Part shown: piece by piece, positions 9,288 through 16,836 of the stretch
Position numbering within the stretch: the first letter of the stretch is position 1
Layout of the letters: each line of letters starts with the position of its first letter
Assembly: GCA_964276025.1 (NCBI GenBank)
Contig: CAXYDD010000001.1
Span: 186,001 to 250,000, forward strand
Length of the DNA stretch: 64,000 bases
Direction of reading: 5' to 3'
From: Porticoccus sp964276025
Lineage (GTDB): Bacteria > Pseudomonadota > Gammaproteobacteria > Pseudomonadales > Porticoccaceae
Made by a program: the position numbers and the translations under genes
The notes under the pieces: generated by a model
Told to the model about the DNA's origin: nothing
The model's database searches: none
The model's input: only the letters and a program-made list of their open reading frames with translations

Positions 9288-9941
9288 ATGGTATTAAAAG
9301 TTATATTATCATCATCATCGGTTTACCGAAAAAAGCTCATGAAGAGGTTATGCATACCTTTTGAGGTCGTACACCCAGAAATCGATGAAGCAATAAGGAC
9401 AAATGAATCACCGCATACCCTTGTGGCAAGGTTGTCTGAAGAAAAGGCATATGCACATTCCAGGCATTATAAATCTCATCTTATTATTGGCTCTGATCAG
9501 GTTGCATATATAAGCAAGGACTCCTCAAGCTATTCAAATAATTTAAATGTATTCCCGAGTTCAGACTCCAGAGCGATAAACAATCCAGTAATTATTACTA
9601 AGCCGAAGAATAAAAAAGCTGCCTTCAATCAACTAAAACTTCAATCTGGGGAAAAAGTAACATTTTTGACTGGCATCTCAGTCTTAAACACTAGCACTAG
9701 CAAAGTAGAAACAAGTGTGGTTCCTACAGATGTAATATTTAGAAAACTTAACGAGGAGGAAATCAATGATTATCTTGATTATGATACCCCATACGACTGC
9801 GCTGGTAGCTTAAGATCGGAGGGTTTAGGAATTAAACTTCTTGATTCAGTACATAGCTCAGATCCAACAGCGCTTATTGGTCTACCCCTTATTCAACTAA
9901 ATAAAATACTTAGAAATAATAATATAAAATACATTAAGTAA
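9288..9941 (+). CDS. yceF: Maf-family nucleotide pyrophosphatase, YceF type
   Basis: Maf proteins hydrolyse non-canonical or modified nucleoside triphosphates. The YceF group prefers 7-methyl-GTP. Visible motifs are the start SSSSVYRKKLM (usually SxSxxRxxLL), HPEIDEA, IIGSDQ, FLTGI, CAGSLRSEG and GLPLI. The 217-residue protein is about 23 residues longer than E. coli YceF. The extra length is a Ser/Asn-rich insertion just after GSDQ (bases about 9510-9590). Substrate preference is inferred from similarity to YceF. Confidence 0.88.
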   Translation: MVLKVILSSSSVYRKKLMKRLCIPFEVVHPEIDEAIRTNESPHTLVARLSEEKAYAHSRHYKSHLIIGSDQVAYISKDSSSYSNNLNVFPSSDSRAINNPVIITKPKNKKAAFNQLKLQSGEKVTFLTGISVLNTSTSKVETSVVPTDVIFRKLNEEEINDYLDYDTPYDCAGSLRSEGLGIKLLDSVHSSDPTALIGLPLIQLNKILRNNNIKYIK

Positions 9942-9951
9942 TATTTTTAAA

Positions 9952-10599
9952 TTATTGTTTTAAAAGATCTTTCATATCTAAAATTCTATCGATGCAAAAC
10001 AATGGTTGGTATTTTTTAAGGCGCTGAGGACTGTGTGCTCCATAACTCACACCTATTGAGGAGACACCTGCATTAACAGCCATTTCAAGATCGTATTCTG
10101 TGTCTCCTACCATAATTGCATGCTCTGGCGGGATATTCAGCTCATTTAGTATCTCAAACAGCATTAATGGGTCAGGTTTGCTTGCTGTTTCATCAGAGCA
10201 TCGGCTAGCATCAAAAAAACTACTTAATTTTTTGGCCAAAAGGGCTCTATTAAGACCCTTTCTGCTTTTTCCTGTTGCAACAGCCAAATAATATCCTGAG
10301 TTTTTTAAATCATTGAGAGCATCTAGGACACCTTCAAATAAAGGGGAAGGATCACTATCTAGCTTAATAAAATTTCGTGAGTATGATGCGCACATTGCGG
10401 TTATTTGTTCATTACTGGCTTTATCAAAAAGTGCTTGAAAGCTTTGATATAGGCCTAAGCCTATAACCTCTTTCGGATCGATAGACTTAGGGAGAGTAAA
10501 TCTGTTTTCTTCTGCTGCTAACAAAACACAGTGTGAGATTCGCGATAATGAGTCGCATAGGGTGCCATCCCAGTCAAATATTAAAAGTTTAGGAGTCAT
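9952..10599 (-). CDS. HAD-superfamily hydrolase, phosphoglycolate-phosphatase-like
   Basis: A 215-residue HAD subfamily IA phosphatase: DWDGTLCDS near residue 9 with the nucleophile aspartate, ATGKSRKG as motif II with III following, and GDTEYDL as motif IV. The substrate could be phosphoglycolate or another small phosphate ester, so I give no symbol. It overlaps the rluC 3' end by eleven bases, and a HAD gene sits at this spot in Pseudomonas too. Confidence 0.85.
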   Translation of the reverse strand: MTPKLLIFDWDGTLCDSLSRISHCVLLAAEENRFTLPKSIDPKEVIGLGLYQSFQALFDKASNEQITAMCASYSRNFIKLDSDPSPLFEGVLDALNDLKNSGYYLAVATGKSRKGLNRALLAKKLSSFFDASRCSDETASKPDPLMLFEILNELNIPPEHAIMVGDTEYDLEMAVNAGVSSIGVSYGAHSPQRLKKYQPLFCIDRILDMKDLLKQ

Positions 10600-11551
10600 C
10601 GCGACAGTCTAGATTCTTCAAATATTCTGATAAGTCACCTGGCATAGGTGCCTCAATAAAAATATTTTTTCCACAAGGTAATGAAAATCCTATTTTAAAA
10701 GCATGTAAAAACATTCTTTTAAGCCCAGATTTACGAATACCTTTATTTATATCATCAAGACCATATTTACTATCACCAGCAAGCGGACACCCAGTATGTT
10801 GAGCATGCACTCTTATCTGATGTGTTCGCCCAGTCTCTAATGATGCCTGTAATAATGTAAAATTACGATATCTCTTCATAACCGAGAAAATTGTTACTGA
10901 TTTTTTGCCTTTGGGGTTCACACGTACAATTTTTTCACCAGTTTTTTGCTCAGAAGCCATGAGAGGAAGGTCGATTCTTCTCATGCCCCTTGGCCATTTT
11001 CCAGTAGTAAGAGCATAATAAACTTTAATTATTCTTTTATTACGCATCTGTTCTTGCAGATATTTTAAAGAAGATCTCTTTTTAGCCACAATTAAACAGC
11101 CAGAAGTCTCTCTATCTATACGATGAACTAATTCAAAATAATCTGTCTTAGGTCTGGTCAACCTCAGAGCTTCTATTAACCCAAGCTTTATACCGCTGCC
11201 ACCATGAACAGCGAGGCCAGAAGGTTTATTTAATACTAATAATGTATCGTCTTCGTATAGTATGCATTTCTCGAGTGAGTCTTGAAACTTCTTGCTGGGT
11301 AAAATAGAGGGCTCTCTCTCTGCAACACGTATAGGAGGAATCCTAATATTGTCACCTTCATTTAATTTATAATCTGGTTTTATACGCGAGCTGTTAACAC
11401 GTACCTCACCTTTTCTTATTATTCTATAAACACGCGATTTGGGTACCCCTTTGAGTGATGTAAAGAGGTAGTTGTCTATGCGCTGACCGGAATGCTCAGA
11501 TGTAATTTCTACAAACTTAACTATTGATTGATCTTTCGTAAAATTATCCAC
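10589..11551 (-). CDS. rluC: 23S rRNA pseudouridine synthase RluC
   Basis: Isomerises uridines 955, 2504 and 2580 of 23S rRNA in E. coli. The 320-residue protein has an N-terminal S4 RNA-binding domain (RIDNYLF to IRIPP, about residues 24-73) and a catalytic domain with HRIDRETSG, catalytic Asp146, and the RTHQIRVH motif. The start is GTG with GAGG close upstream. It is divergent from rne, as in many gammaproteobacteria, and heads a two-gene unit with the HAD hydrolase. Confidence 0.95.
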   Translation of the reverse strand: MDNFTKDQSIVKFVEITSEHSGQRIDNYLFTSLKGVPKSRVYRIIRKGEVRVNSSRIKPDYKLNEGDNIRIPPIRVAEREPSILPSKKFQDSLEKCILYEDDTLLVLNKPSGLAVHGGSGIKLGLIEALRLTRPKTDYFELVHRIDRETSGCLIVAKKRSSLKYLQEQMRNKRIIKVYYALTTGKWPRGMRRIDLPLMASEQKTGEKIVRVNPKGKKSVTIFSVMKRYRNFTLLQASLETGRTHQIRVHAQHTGCPLAGDSKYGLDDINKGIRKSGLKRMFLHAFKIGFSLPCGKNIFIEAPMPGDLSEYLKNLDCRDDS

Positions 11552-12240
11552 TGGACCTCATAATTTGATGTAGCCACAATAATTTAAACTAGCATATATA
11601 ATTTACTGGTAAATCATAATGTTTTTCTCAACACTTTAACATGTAACCTACTGTGTGATTAGCCACAAATAGAGTCAAATTGGGACTCTCGAAATATATT
11701 TAGTTTGCTGGACTCGGACATCACTGCTACTATGTAACTGATTTACAGAATTTTTTTTCGTAAATGAAGTTCAAGTGAATGTAAATTTACGTTTTTTCAG
11801 CCTAATAAAGCGACTGAAAATTAAATGCTTATTGTTTATACAATAGTTGAAATGAATAGATTTTAGGAATGATTGCATGTGTTTTGCAGTCATCTTTTTA
11901 TAACTACACCAAAGGTGCATGAGTTATAGTACATAGTACATAGGATAAAAATATTTTTTACAAGGGTAAGACGAGCGGCTCAACCTAAAATTAACGGTTT
12001 GCCTCTGTTGTTGATGATTTAATAAGTATATTTAGAAGATTTAGTCTTGCCACTAAAAATTAAATGGTTACATATATCAGATTAAAAATCCTAAAGGGGT
12101 TAACTGATGATATTACATAATACCGCGTACAAAAGTAATACTTGTATAATCAGGTAATATTTTTTTGTGGCTTTTTGTTTGCCAATCCTTTGTTTGTTCA
12201 TGTATTAACTCCTCTGCCCTAAATATAGGACAGAAATATA
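11552..12240 (+). promoter_or_regulatory. Long rne leader / rluC-rne divergent region
   Basis: 689 bases without a recognisable gene between the divergent rluC and rne starts. It contains a perfect six-pair hairpin (AGAGTC/GACTCT, 11671-11689), a TATAAT hexamer at 12145-12150 without a convincing -35 box, and a small imperfect hairpin at 12214-12233 that covers the presumed Shine-Dalgarno. A long structured leader is known to mediate autoregulation of RNase E in E. coli. A similar role here is inference. Confidence 0.5.
12214..12233 (+). promoter_or_regulatory. Hairpin over the rne ribosome binding site
   Basis: CTGCCCT and AGGACAG pair with one mismatch around the loop AAATAT. The AGGA, the only Shine-Dalgarno-like tract before the rne ATG at 12241, lies in the 3' arm. 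If the hairpin forms, it would limit ribosome access. It is short and may be coincidental. Confidence 0.3.
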
Positions 12241-14781
12241 ATGAAACGTATGCTTATAAATGCAACTCAGCCTGAAGAGCTAAGAGTTGCTATGGTTGAT
12301 GGTCAGCGCTTATATGATCTAGATCTTGAAAACAGAACAAGACAACAACATAAATCAAATATATACAAAGGAAAAATTACAAGAGTTGAAAAAAGTCTAG
12401 AGGCTGCTTTTGTTGACTATGGTAGTGAACGTCATGGCTTTTTACCCCTAAAAGAAATCTCTAAAGAATATCACCCAAAGTCTATCAACGCTGCAGGTCA
12501 ATCTAAAAATCAAGACCTTATCAAAGAGGGCTTAGAAGTAATTGTTCAAGTCGAAAAAGAAGAGCGTGGAAATAAAGGTGCAGCTCTCACGACCTTTTTA
12601 AGTTTAGCTGGCAGATATCTAGTTCTAATGCCGAATAATCCAAGATCTGGAGGAATATCCAGAAGAATTGAAGGTGAAGAAAGAAATGAGTTAAGGGAAG
12701 CTTTAAGAAATATAACGATTCCAGCTGGTATGGGGGTTATTGTCAGAACAGCCGGAATCGGCCGATCATCAGAAGAGCTTCAGTGTGATCTCGACTACTT
12801 AAAGCAATTATGGGAAACCATTAATAAGGAAGCAGTTGCAGCTAAGGCGCCTCAATTTTTATTTCAAGAAAGTAATATAATCATTCGTGCTGTGCGAGAC
12901 TATCTTAGAGAGGATGTCAAAGAGGTGTTGATTGACAATAAAGAAGCATATGATCTAGCTTCAGCGTTTATCGCACAAGTAATGCCTAATTTTTCAACGC
13001 GCGTCAAGCTATATGATGAAAGCACCCCACTATTCACGCGCTATCAAATTGAAAATCAAATTGAGACTGCATTTGAGCGTGAGGTAAAACTTCCGTCAGG
13101 TGGAGCTGTTGTCATAGACCTAACAGAAGCACTTATATCTATAGATGTAAACTCGGCCAGAGCAACCAGAGGTGTTGATATAGAGGAAACCGCGTATAGA
13201 ACAAACCTAGAAGCAGCTGATGAAGTTGCACGTCAATTAAGGTTAAGGGATATGGGTGGTCTTGTAGTAATCGATTTTATAGATATGTCATCACAGAAAA
13301 ATCAAAGAGATGTTGAAAATCAAATGCGTGACGCATTAGAAATAGACAGGGCTAGAGTACAAGTTGGAAGAATTTCCCGATTCGGACTCCTTGAGATGTC
13401 TAGACAGCGCTTACGTCCATCATTGAGTGAAACCACTTCAAAGTTATGCCCAAGATGTCTAGGCCATGGAACGATAAGAGGCACAAGATCCCTCTCTTTA
13501 TCAATACTAAGATTAGTCGAAGAGGAGGCACAGAAAGAAAATAGTGCAGAAATACGAACTATCGTGCCAGTATCAGTAGGAACCTTCTTGCTCAATGAAA
13601 AACGTAAGGAAATTTTTGATATAGAAAAAAGGCATACCACAAAGATTGTAGTTGTTCCTAAAGAAAATCTTGCAACGCCACATTTTGAAGTACAAAGAAT
13701 AAGAGTGCAGGATGATGTTAATTCTGAATACAGTTATAAATTAACAGATACAATGACGCCAGAACTCATACCTTCTGAAGCTGAAGAAGTGAAACCTGTT
13801 CCTCCAGCTCACCTGCCTGCAGTTAAAAATGTAGCTCCACCGAATTTTCCTCTGAAAGCAAAAAAATCTAATAATAGCGACAACACAAGCTTCATAGGTC
13901 TTATTTTTCAAAAAGTGTTTGGAGCTACAGATAAAAAAAATCAAGAAACAGAAAAGAAGAGCTCTACAAGACGTCCACAAAGAAGGCCCAATAATAGGGG
14001 TAGAAGACCAGATAACCGGAATAAAGGTAGGTCCAACAAGAATAGTAGCGATAATCGTAGTCAAGCAAATAATATCGAAAATAAAATACAGGATATATCA
14101 ACTGAAAAGACTTCTAGGGTGGCTACAAATACTCCAGGTAGTGAAAGTATGTCTAAAAATAGACCGCCAAGGAGAGAAGGAGAAAAAAGACGGGCACCTC
14201 GGCCTCGACGAGAGCGACAAGATGTTCCAGACGAGTTACTAGAAAATACAGATCTAGTGAAAGCAAATACAGTTGCTGAGCTACCTATAGCTAAAGATCA
14301 GGCAGAAGTGATAGTTCCGAAAAAAGATGATGTTCAAGCAACACCAAGTAAACCAAAAGTAAAGAAAACACCATCAAAAAAAGAACAAGCTGAAAGTAGT
14401 GCAGAAGATGTTCTCCCTAAAACAAATGCAGATAAAAGCAATCAAGAGAAGCCAAAAAAGACTACTTCTAATAAAGTTGCATCAAAAAAGAAGACAACAA
14501 CTAAAGCATCAAGTGCAAAAAAGCTAAAGAGCGAGATAAAAACAGAAGGGGAAGAGGAAATAATAAAAACCACTAAAAAAACAGCCAAGGCAACTAAAAC
14601 CCCTTCGAGAGCAAGCAATGATCCAAGAAAAAAACCTAAACCAGTTAAAAGTGTAGAAATTGAAACAGTTATTATAGAAACCTCTAAGGCGAAACCACTT
14701 GATGCCTCAGATCTTTCAATAATGCCCAGTACAAGTAAAAAAATCGCACGACCTGCTAATGATCCACGGGGCAAAAAATAA
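12241..14781 (+). CDS. rne: Ribonuclease E
   Basis: Essential endoribonuclease and degradosome scaffold. The catalytic half (residues 1-520) has the S1 domain near 37-120, metal ligands Asp302 and Asp345, and the Zn-link CPRC with Cys403 and Cys406, all matching E. coli spacing. The C-terminal tail is low-complexity: an Arg-rich stretch (about 585-680) suited to RNA binding, then a Lys-rich stretch. It ends with two NDPR motifs at 793-796 and 840-843. At 846 residues it is shorter than E. coli RNase E (1061). No clear amphipathic membrane anchor is obvious by eye. Confidence 0.97.
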   Translation: MKRMLINATQPEELRVAMVDGQRLYDLDLENRTRQQHKSNIYKGKITRVEKSLEAAFVDYGSERHGFLPLKEISKEYHPKSINAAGQSKNQDLIKEGLEVIVQVEKEERGNKGAALTTFLSLAGRYLVLMPNNPRSGGISRRIEGEERNELREALRNITIPAGMGVIVRTAGIGRSSEELQCDLDYLKQLWETINKEAVAAKAPQFLFQESNIIIRAVRDYLREDVKEVLIDNKEAYDLASAFIAQVMPNFSTRVKLYDESTPLFTRYQIENQIETAFEREVKLPSGGAVVIDLTEALISIDVNSARATRGVDIEETAYRTNLEAADEVARQLRLRDMGGLVVIDFIDMSSQKNQRDVENQMRDALEIDRARVQVGRISRFGLLEMSRQRLRPSLSETTSKLCPRCLGHGTIRGTRSLSLSILRLVEEEAQKENSAEIRTIVPVSVGTFLLNEKRKEIFDIEKRHTTKIVVVPKENLATPHFEVQRIRVQDDVNSEYSYKLTDTMTPELIPSEAEEVKPVPPAHLPAVKNVAPPNFPLKAKKSNNSDNTSFIGLIFQKVFGATDKKNQETEKKSSTRRPQRRPNNRGRRPDNRNKGRSNKNSSDNRSQANNIENKIQDISTEKTSRVATNTPGSESMSKNRPPRREGEKRRAPRPRRERQDVPDELLENTDLVKANTVAELPIAKDQAEVIVPKKDDVQATPSKPKVKKTPSKKEQAESSAEDVLPKTNADKSNQEKPKKTTSNKVASKKKTTTKASSAKKLKSEIKTEGEEEIIKTTKKTAKATKTPSRASNDPRKKPKPVKSVEIETVIIETSKAKPLDASDLSIMPSTSKKIARPANDPRGKK

Positions 14782-14799
14782 ATTTTTAGAAGAAAATCG

Positions 14800-14814
14800 T
14801 GCCCATACTGGGCA
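14800..14814 (+). terminator. Hairpin in rne 3' region
   Basis: A perfect TGCCCA/TGGGCA stem with a three-base loop lies 19 bases after the rne stop. No T run follows, so it may be a 3'-end stabiliser or half of a terminator rather than a full intrinsic terminator. Confidence 0.35.
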
Positions 14815-14843
14815 TAGAGAATTACCATATATGCTATTGAATC

Positions 14844-14871
14844 AGGGGCAAACAACGGTATAATTGCCCCT
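14844..14871 (+). terminator. Second hairpin in rne 3' region
   Basis: A perfect eight-pair stem (AGGGGCAA/TTGCCCCT) encloses a 12-base loop between rne and tRNA-Ser. There is no downstream T run. It could be a processing or stability element of the rne mRNA, or separate rne from the tRNA gene. Confidence 0.4.
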
Positions 14872-14929
14872 CGATTAAATTAAGCTCACTTAAACAAAAA
14901 CACTTTAAAATCTGAGTATAAAATTTACA

Positions 14930-15017
14930 GGAGAGGTGGCAGAGTGGTCGAATGCACCGGTCTTGAAAACCGACGTACCGAAAGGTACCCAGGGTTCGAA
15001 TCCCTGTCTCTCCGCCA
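14930..15017 (+). tRNA. tRNA-Ser (anticodon TGA)
   Basis: An 88-base cloverleaf with acceptor stem GGAGAGG/TCTCTCC, anticodon loop CTTGAAA (TGA), a long variable arm (GTACCGAAAGGTAC) typical of class II serine tRNAs, the TTCGAATC T-loop and an encoded CCA end. A TATAAA box lies just upstream. Accessory genes begin directly after it. Confidence 0.97.
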
Positions 15018-15025
15018 TTATATAT

Positions 15026-15042
15026 GAGGCTTTCAGAGCCTC
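15026..15042. terminator. Hairpin between tRNA-Ser and the metal cluster
   Basis: GAGGCT and AGCCTC form a perfect six-pair stem with a five-base loop, between the tRNA 3' end and the MerT-like stop at 15045. The T-rich flank is poor. It could end either converging transcript. Confidence 0.45.
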
Positions 15043-15044
15043 AC

Positions 15045-15410
15045 TTACATCAAAGATGGGATGAGATAAGCAAAAGCAAGCCCGATAACAAAAAGTCCTA
15101 CTGAAGTGAAATAAATAAATAACGATAGTCTTTTTGCTTTTGAGCATGCAGCCGCTTTTTTTTCATCAATAGGGCAAGGTAGATTTCTTGCCCGATATTG
15201 AAGTACTCCAGACACTACAAGCATCGTAAAAGCACCAAAAAATATCTGAGCCTTATAAATTGAAATGACAACTAGTTGTGGAAATATTGAAATAAGAGAG
15301 CTTAGTGTTGCCCCCGCACCAATCGAAACTAGCAACGTAGGTAACGCACAACAAATAATAGTTCCGCTACTAGCAAATAAAGATAGGTAGTCTACTAGCT
15401 TATTTTTCAT
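15045..15410 (-). CDS. MerT-like small membrane metal transporter
   Basis: A 121-residue protein with about three hydrophobic segments. The first carries the CCALP motif, matching the vicinal Cys-Cys-x-x-Pro of MerT transmembrane helix 1. A second cysteine pair (LPCPIDEKKAAAC) lies in a loop, as in MerT. I start at ATG 15410, with AGGA six bases before it. It overlaps the MerP-like gene by eleven bases, implying translational coupling. The metal may be Hg(II), but the CsoR-type regulator of the cluster points to Cu(I), and direction of transport is not evident. No merA or copA is nearby. Confidence 0.6.
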   Translation of the reverse strand: MKNKLVDYLSLFASSGTIICCALPTLLVSIGAGATLSSLISIFPQLVVISIYKAQIFFGAFTMLVVSGVLQYRARNLPCPIDEKKAAACSKAKRLSLFIYFTSVGLFVIGLAFAYLIPSLM

Positions 15411-15711
15411 TCTCAATCCTGATTTGACTCATAGTGCCAGGAAAAATTTCTATTTTTCGAACATCGTAACCTGCATCATTAATAACTTTCGTAATAAATT
15501 TATTATCAATTCCATCTTCTGATTCTATTGCTACAAAATAGTTTTCTAGACTAACAAAAACATCATCAACGTCATCCTTCGCCCTAAAGTTCTTCTCTAA
15601 ACCTTGTGCACAAAAAGCACAGACCATACCAAGTACTTCAATTTTTTGAGTCAATGCATAGCTATGTCCACCTGAAGACATTATTGCTATTAATAATATT
15701 ATTTTTTTCAT
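15400..15711 (-). CDS. Periplasmic MerP-like heavy-metal-binding protein
   Basis: A 103-residue protein with a cleavable signal peptide (about residues 1-19) and one HMA domain with the metal loop GMVCAFC, followed by the INDAGYDV end typical of MerP/CopZ folds. AGGGG lies seven bases before the ATG. It would bind a soft metal ion in the periplasm and pass it to the MerT-like protein encoded directly downstream. Its gene follows the barrel-like gene by 12 bases. Metal identity is unknown. Confidence 0.7.
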   Translation of the reverse strand: MKKIILLIAIMSSGGHSYALTQKIEVLGMVCAFCAQGLEKNFRAKDDVDDVFVSLENYFVAIESEDGIDNKFITKVINDAGYDVRKIEIFPGTMSQIRIENEK

Positions 15712-15723
15712 TTTTTTGCCCCT

Positions 15724-16368
15724 CTAAAATGTATACATGAAATGAAAGGATGCATCTCCATCTGTCGATATTCCAGCATCCATAAATATGGATTTATTAA
15801 TAAATCTAAGTGAAGGAGTATATTTAATTTCGTTGTTTAGACTATTGATGTTTTTAGTTTTTAATATGAACCAGGGTTGAATTTCAGTATACCCTGCTTC
15901 ATAGAACGAGAAGCCGCCTTCAATTTTAGTTGTATCAAAATTCTCATGACCAGCTCTTAAGACCTGATGAGAAAACATTCCGTATACTCTTTTAGTCTCA
16001 TAATCAAACTGCAAGGTTGGGCTTAAATAGACATGATGTTCTTTTATCTTATTTTTCTTTATATCTATAAAACCTGCTCTAGTAAATAACCATAAATTTA
16101 ACTGCGATTTAATAGTATTTTTTCTCATTAATTTTCTTAGATAAAATATTTCTCCTGATGTTGTTTCATAGCCGTTACCCTTAGCCTTGATAGTCTTTGC
16201 ACCAAACGACTCCTTAATGGATAAAGCGTAGCTGGACTCAATACTAATATAATCTTTACTCACTTGAGTCATACTGGTTGTAGACCCCTTAAAATTCATC
16301 GGTGCTGCATGAATAATAGATTGGTGTGCTGCTAACAAAAAAATAAACATGAAATACAATTTATTCAT
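15724..16368 (-). CDS. Secreted barrel-like protein of the CsoR metal cluster, unknown function
   Basis: I do not recognise a named family. The 214-residue protein has a signal peptide ending near AAHQSIIHAAP. It then shows alternating hydrophobic/polar strands with aromatic residues and ends in a terminal Phe (HFMYTF), as outer-membrane beta-barrels do. The ATG at 16368 overlaps the csoR stop by eight bases, so it is co-expressed with the repressor. Longer starts at 16377 or 16395 are less likely. A porin-like channel or outer-membrane sensor for the same metal is a guess from context. It has no cysteine metal motif in the mature part. Confidence 0.55.
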   Translation of the reverse strand: MNKLYFMFIFLLAAHQSIIHAAPMNFKGSTTSMTQVSKDYISIESSYALSIKESFGAKTIKAKGNGYETTSGEIFYLRKLMRKNTIKSQLNLWLFTRAGFIDIKKNKIKEHHVYLSPTLQFDYETKRVYGMFSHQVLRAGHENFDTTKIEGGFSFYEAGYTEIQPWFILKTKNINSLNNEIKYTPSLRFINKSIFMDAGISTDGDASFHFMYTF

Positions 16369-16681
16369 ATTTTTCATCACCAACATACAAAGCACTTTTC
16401 CCCTTGTATAAACTTGTTAGCTCTCGAATTTTTTCTTTCTGAGCATTCTTGTCATTTGACTGAAAGGCGTCTATAACACAAGACTCGAGGTGCTTTTGAA
16501 GCATAATTATTTCGAGAGATTGACAAGCTGAACTCACTGCCCTTAATTGCGTGATAATTTCAGGGCAATACCTGCCTTCCTCGATCATTTTTTTTATGCC
16601 ATTAATCTGGCCTACAGCTTTATTCAATCTTGGAATATGTTCCCTATAATCTGGATATTTTGATTCACAACAATCTGCCAT
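16361..16681 (-). CDS. csoR: CsoR-family metal-sensing transcriptional repressor
   Basis: A 106-residue all-helical repressor of the CsoR/RcnR/FrmR family. The ligand set is Cys39, His64 and Cys68, with spacings of 25 and 4 that match the Cys36-His61-Cys65 Cu(I) site of CsoR. RcnR (nickel/cobalt) and FrmR (formaldehyde) keep different residues. An additional CC pair at residues 4-5 is unusual. It is the first gene of the metal cluster, and a large palindrome lies 27 bases upstream of its start, indicating autoregulation. AGAAGAG serves as Shine-Dalgarno. Confidence 0.82.
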   Translation of the reverse strand: MADCCESKYPDYREHIPRLNKAVGQINGIKKMIEEGRYCPEIITQLRAVSSACQSLEIIMLQKHLESCVIDAFQSNDKNAQKEKIRELTSLYKGKSALYVGDEKYE

Positions 16682-16707
16682 AATTTTCTCTTCTAATTTA
16701 AATCAAA

Positions 16708-16736
16708 TTTATTATACCCCATAGGGGTATAATAAA
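16708..16736. promoter_or_regulatory. CsoR-type operator overlapping divergent -10 boxes
   Basis: A perfect inverted repeat with 13-base arms, TTTATTATACCCC and GGGGTATAATAAA, around ATA. The TACCCC...GGGGTA core is the G/C-tract design recognised by CsoR/RcnR tetramers. Each arm contains TATAAT on one strand, so bound repressor would cover a -10 box for csoR on the minus strand and one facing the gene at 16837. Confidence 0.8.
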
Positions 16737-16836
16737 GATTGTATATTTATATCTAAGGGTAAGCAATTCTATCCTTTGGTTTAGCTTAGCTGAATACCTA
16801 TTTCCTATCACAAACTTATTCTTTTATACTTTTACA

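Noticed and set aside
12122..12150. Promoter call for rne based on TATAAT at 12145
   Set aside because: No hexamer resembling TTGACA at 16-18 bases upstream. Kept only as a note in the leader entry.
13320..14242. Several overlapping frames on both strands within rne
   Set aside because: They lie inside the intact RNase E frame, in low-complexity sequence, with no recognisable domains or ribosome binding sites.
14905..15147. Minus-strand reading frame with AERQGFEPWVPFGTSVF
   Set aside because: It is antisense to tRNA-Ser. This peptide is a well-known annotation artefact of serine tRNA genes.
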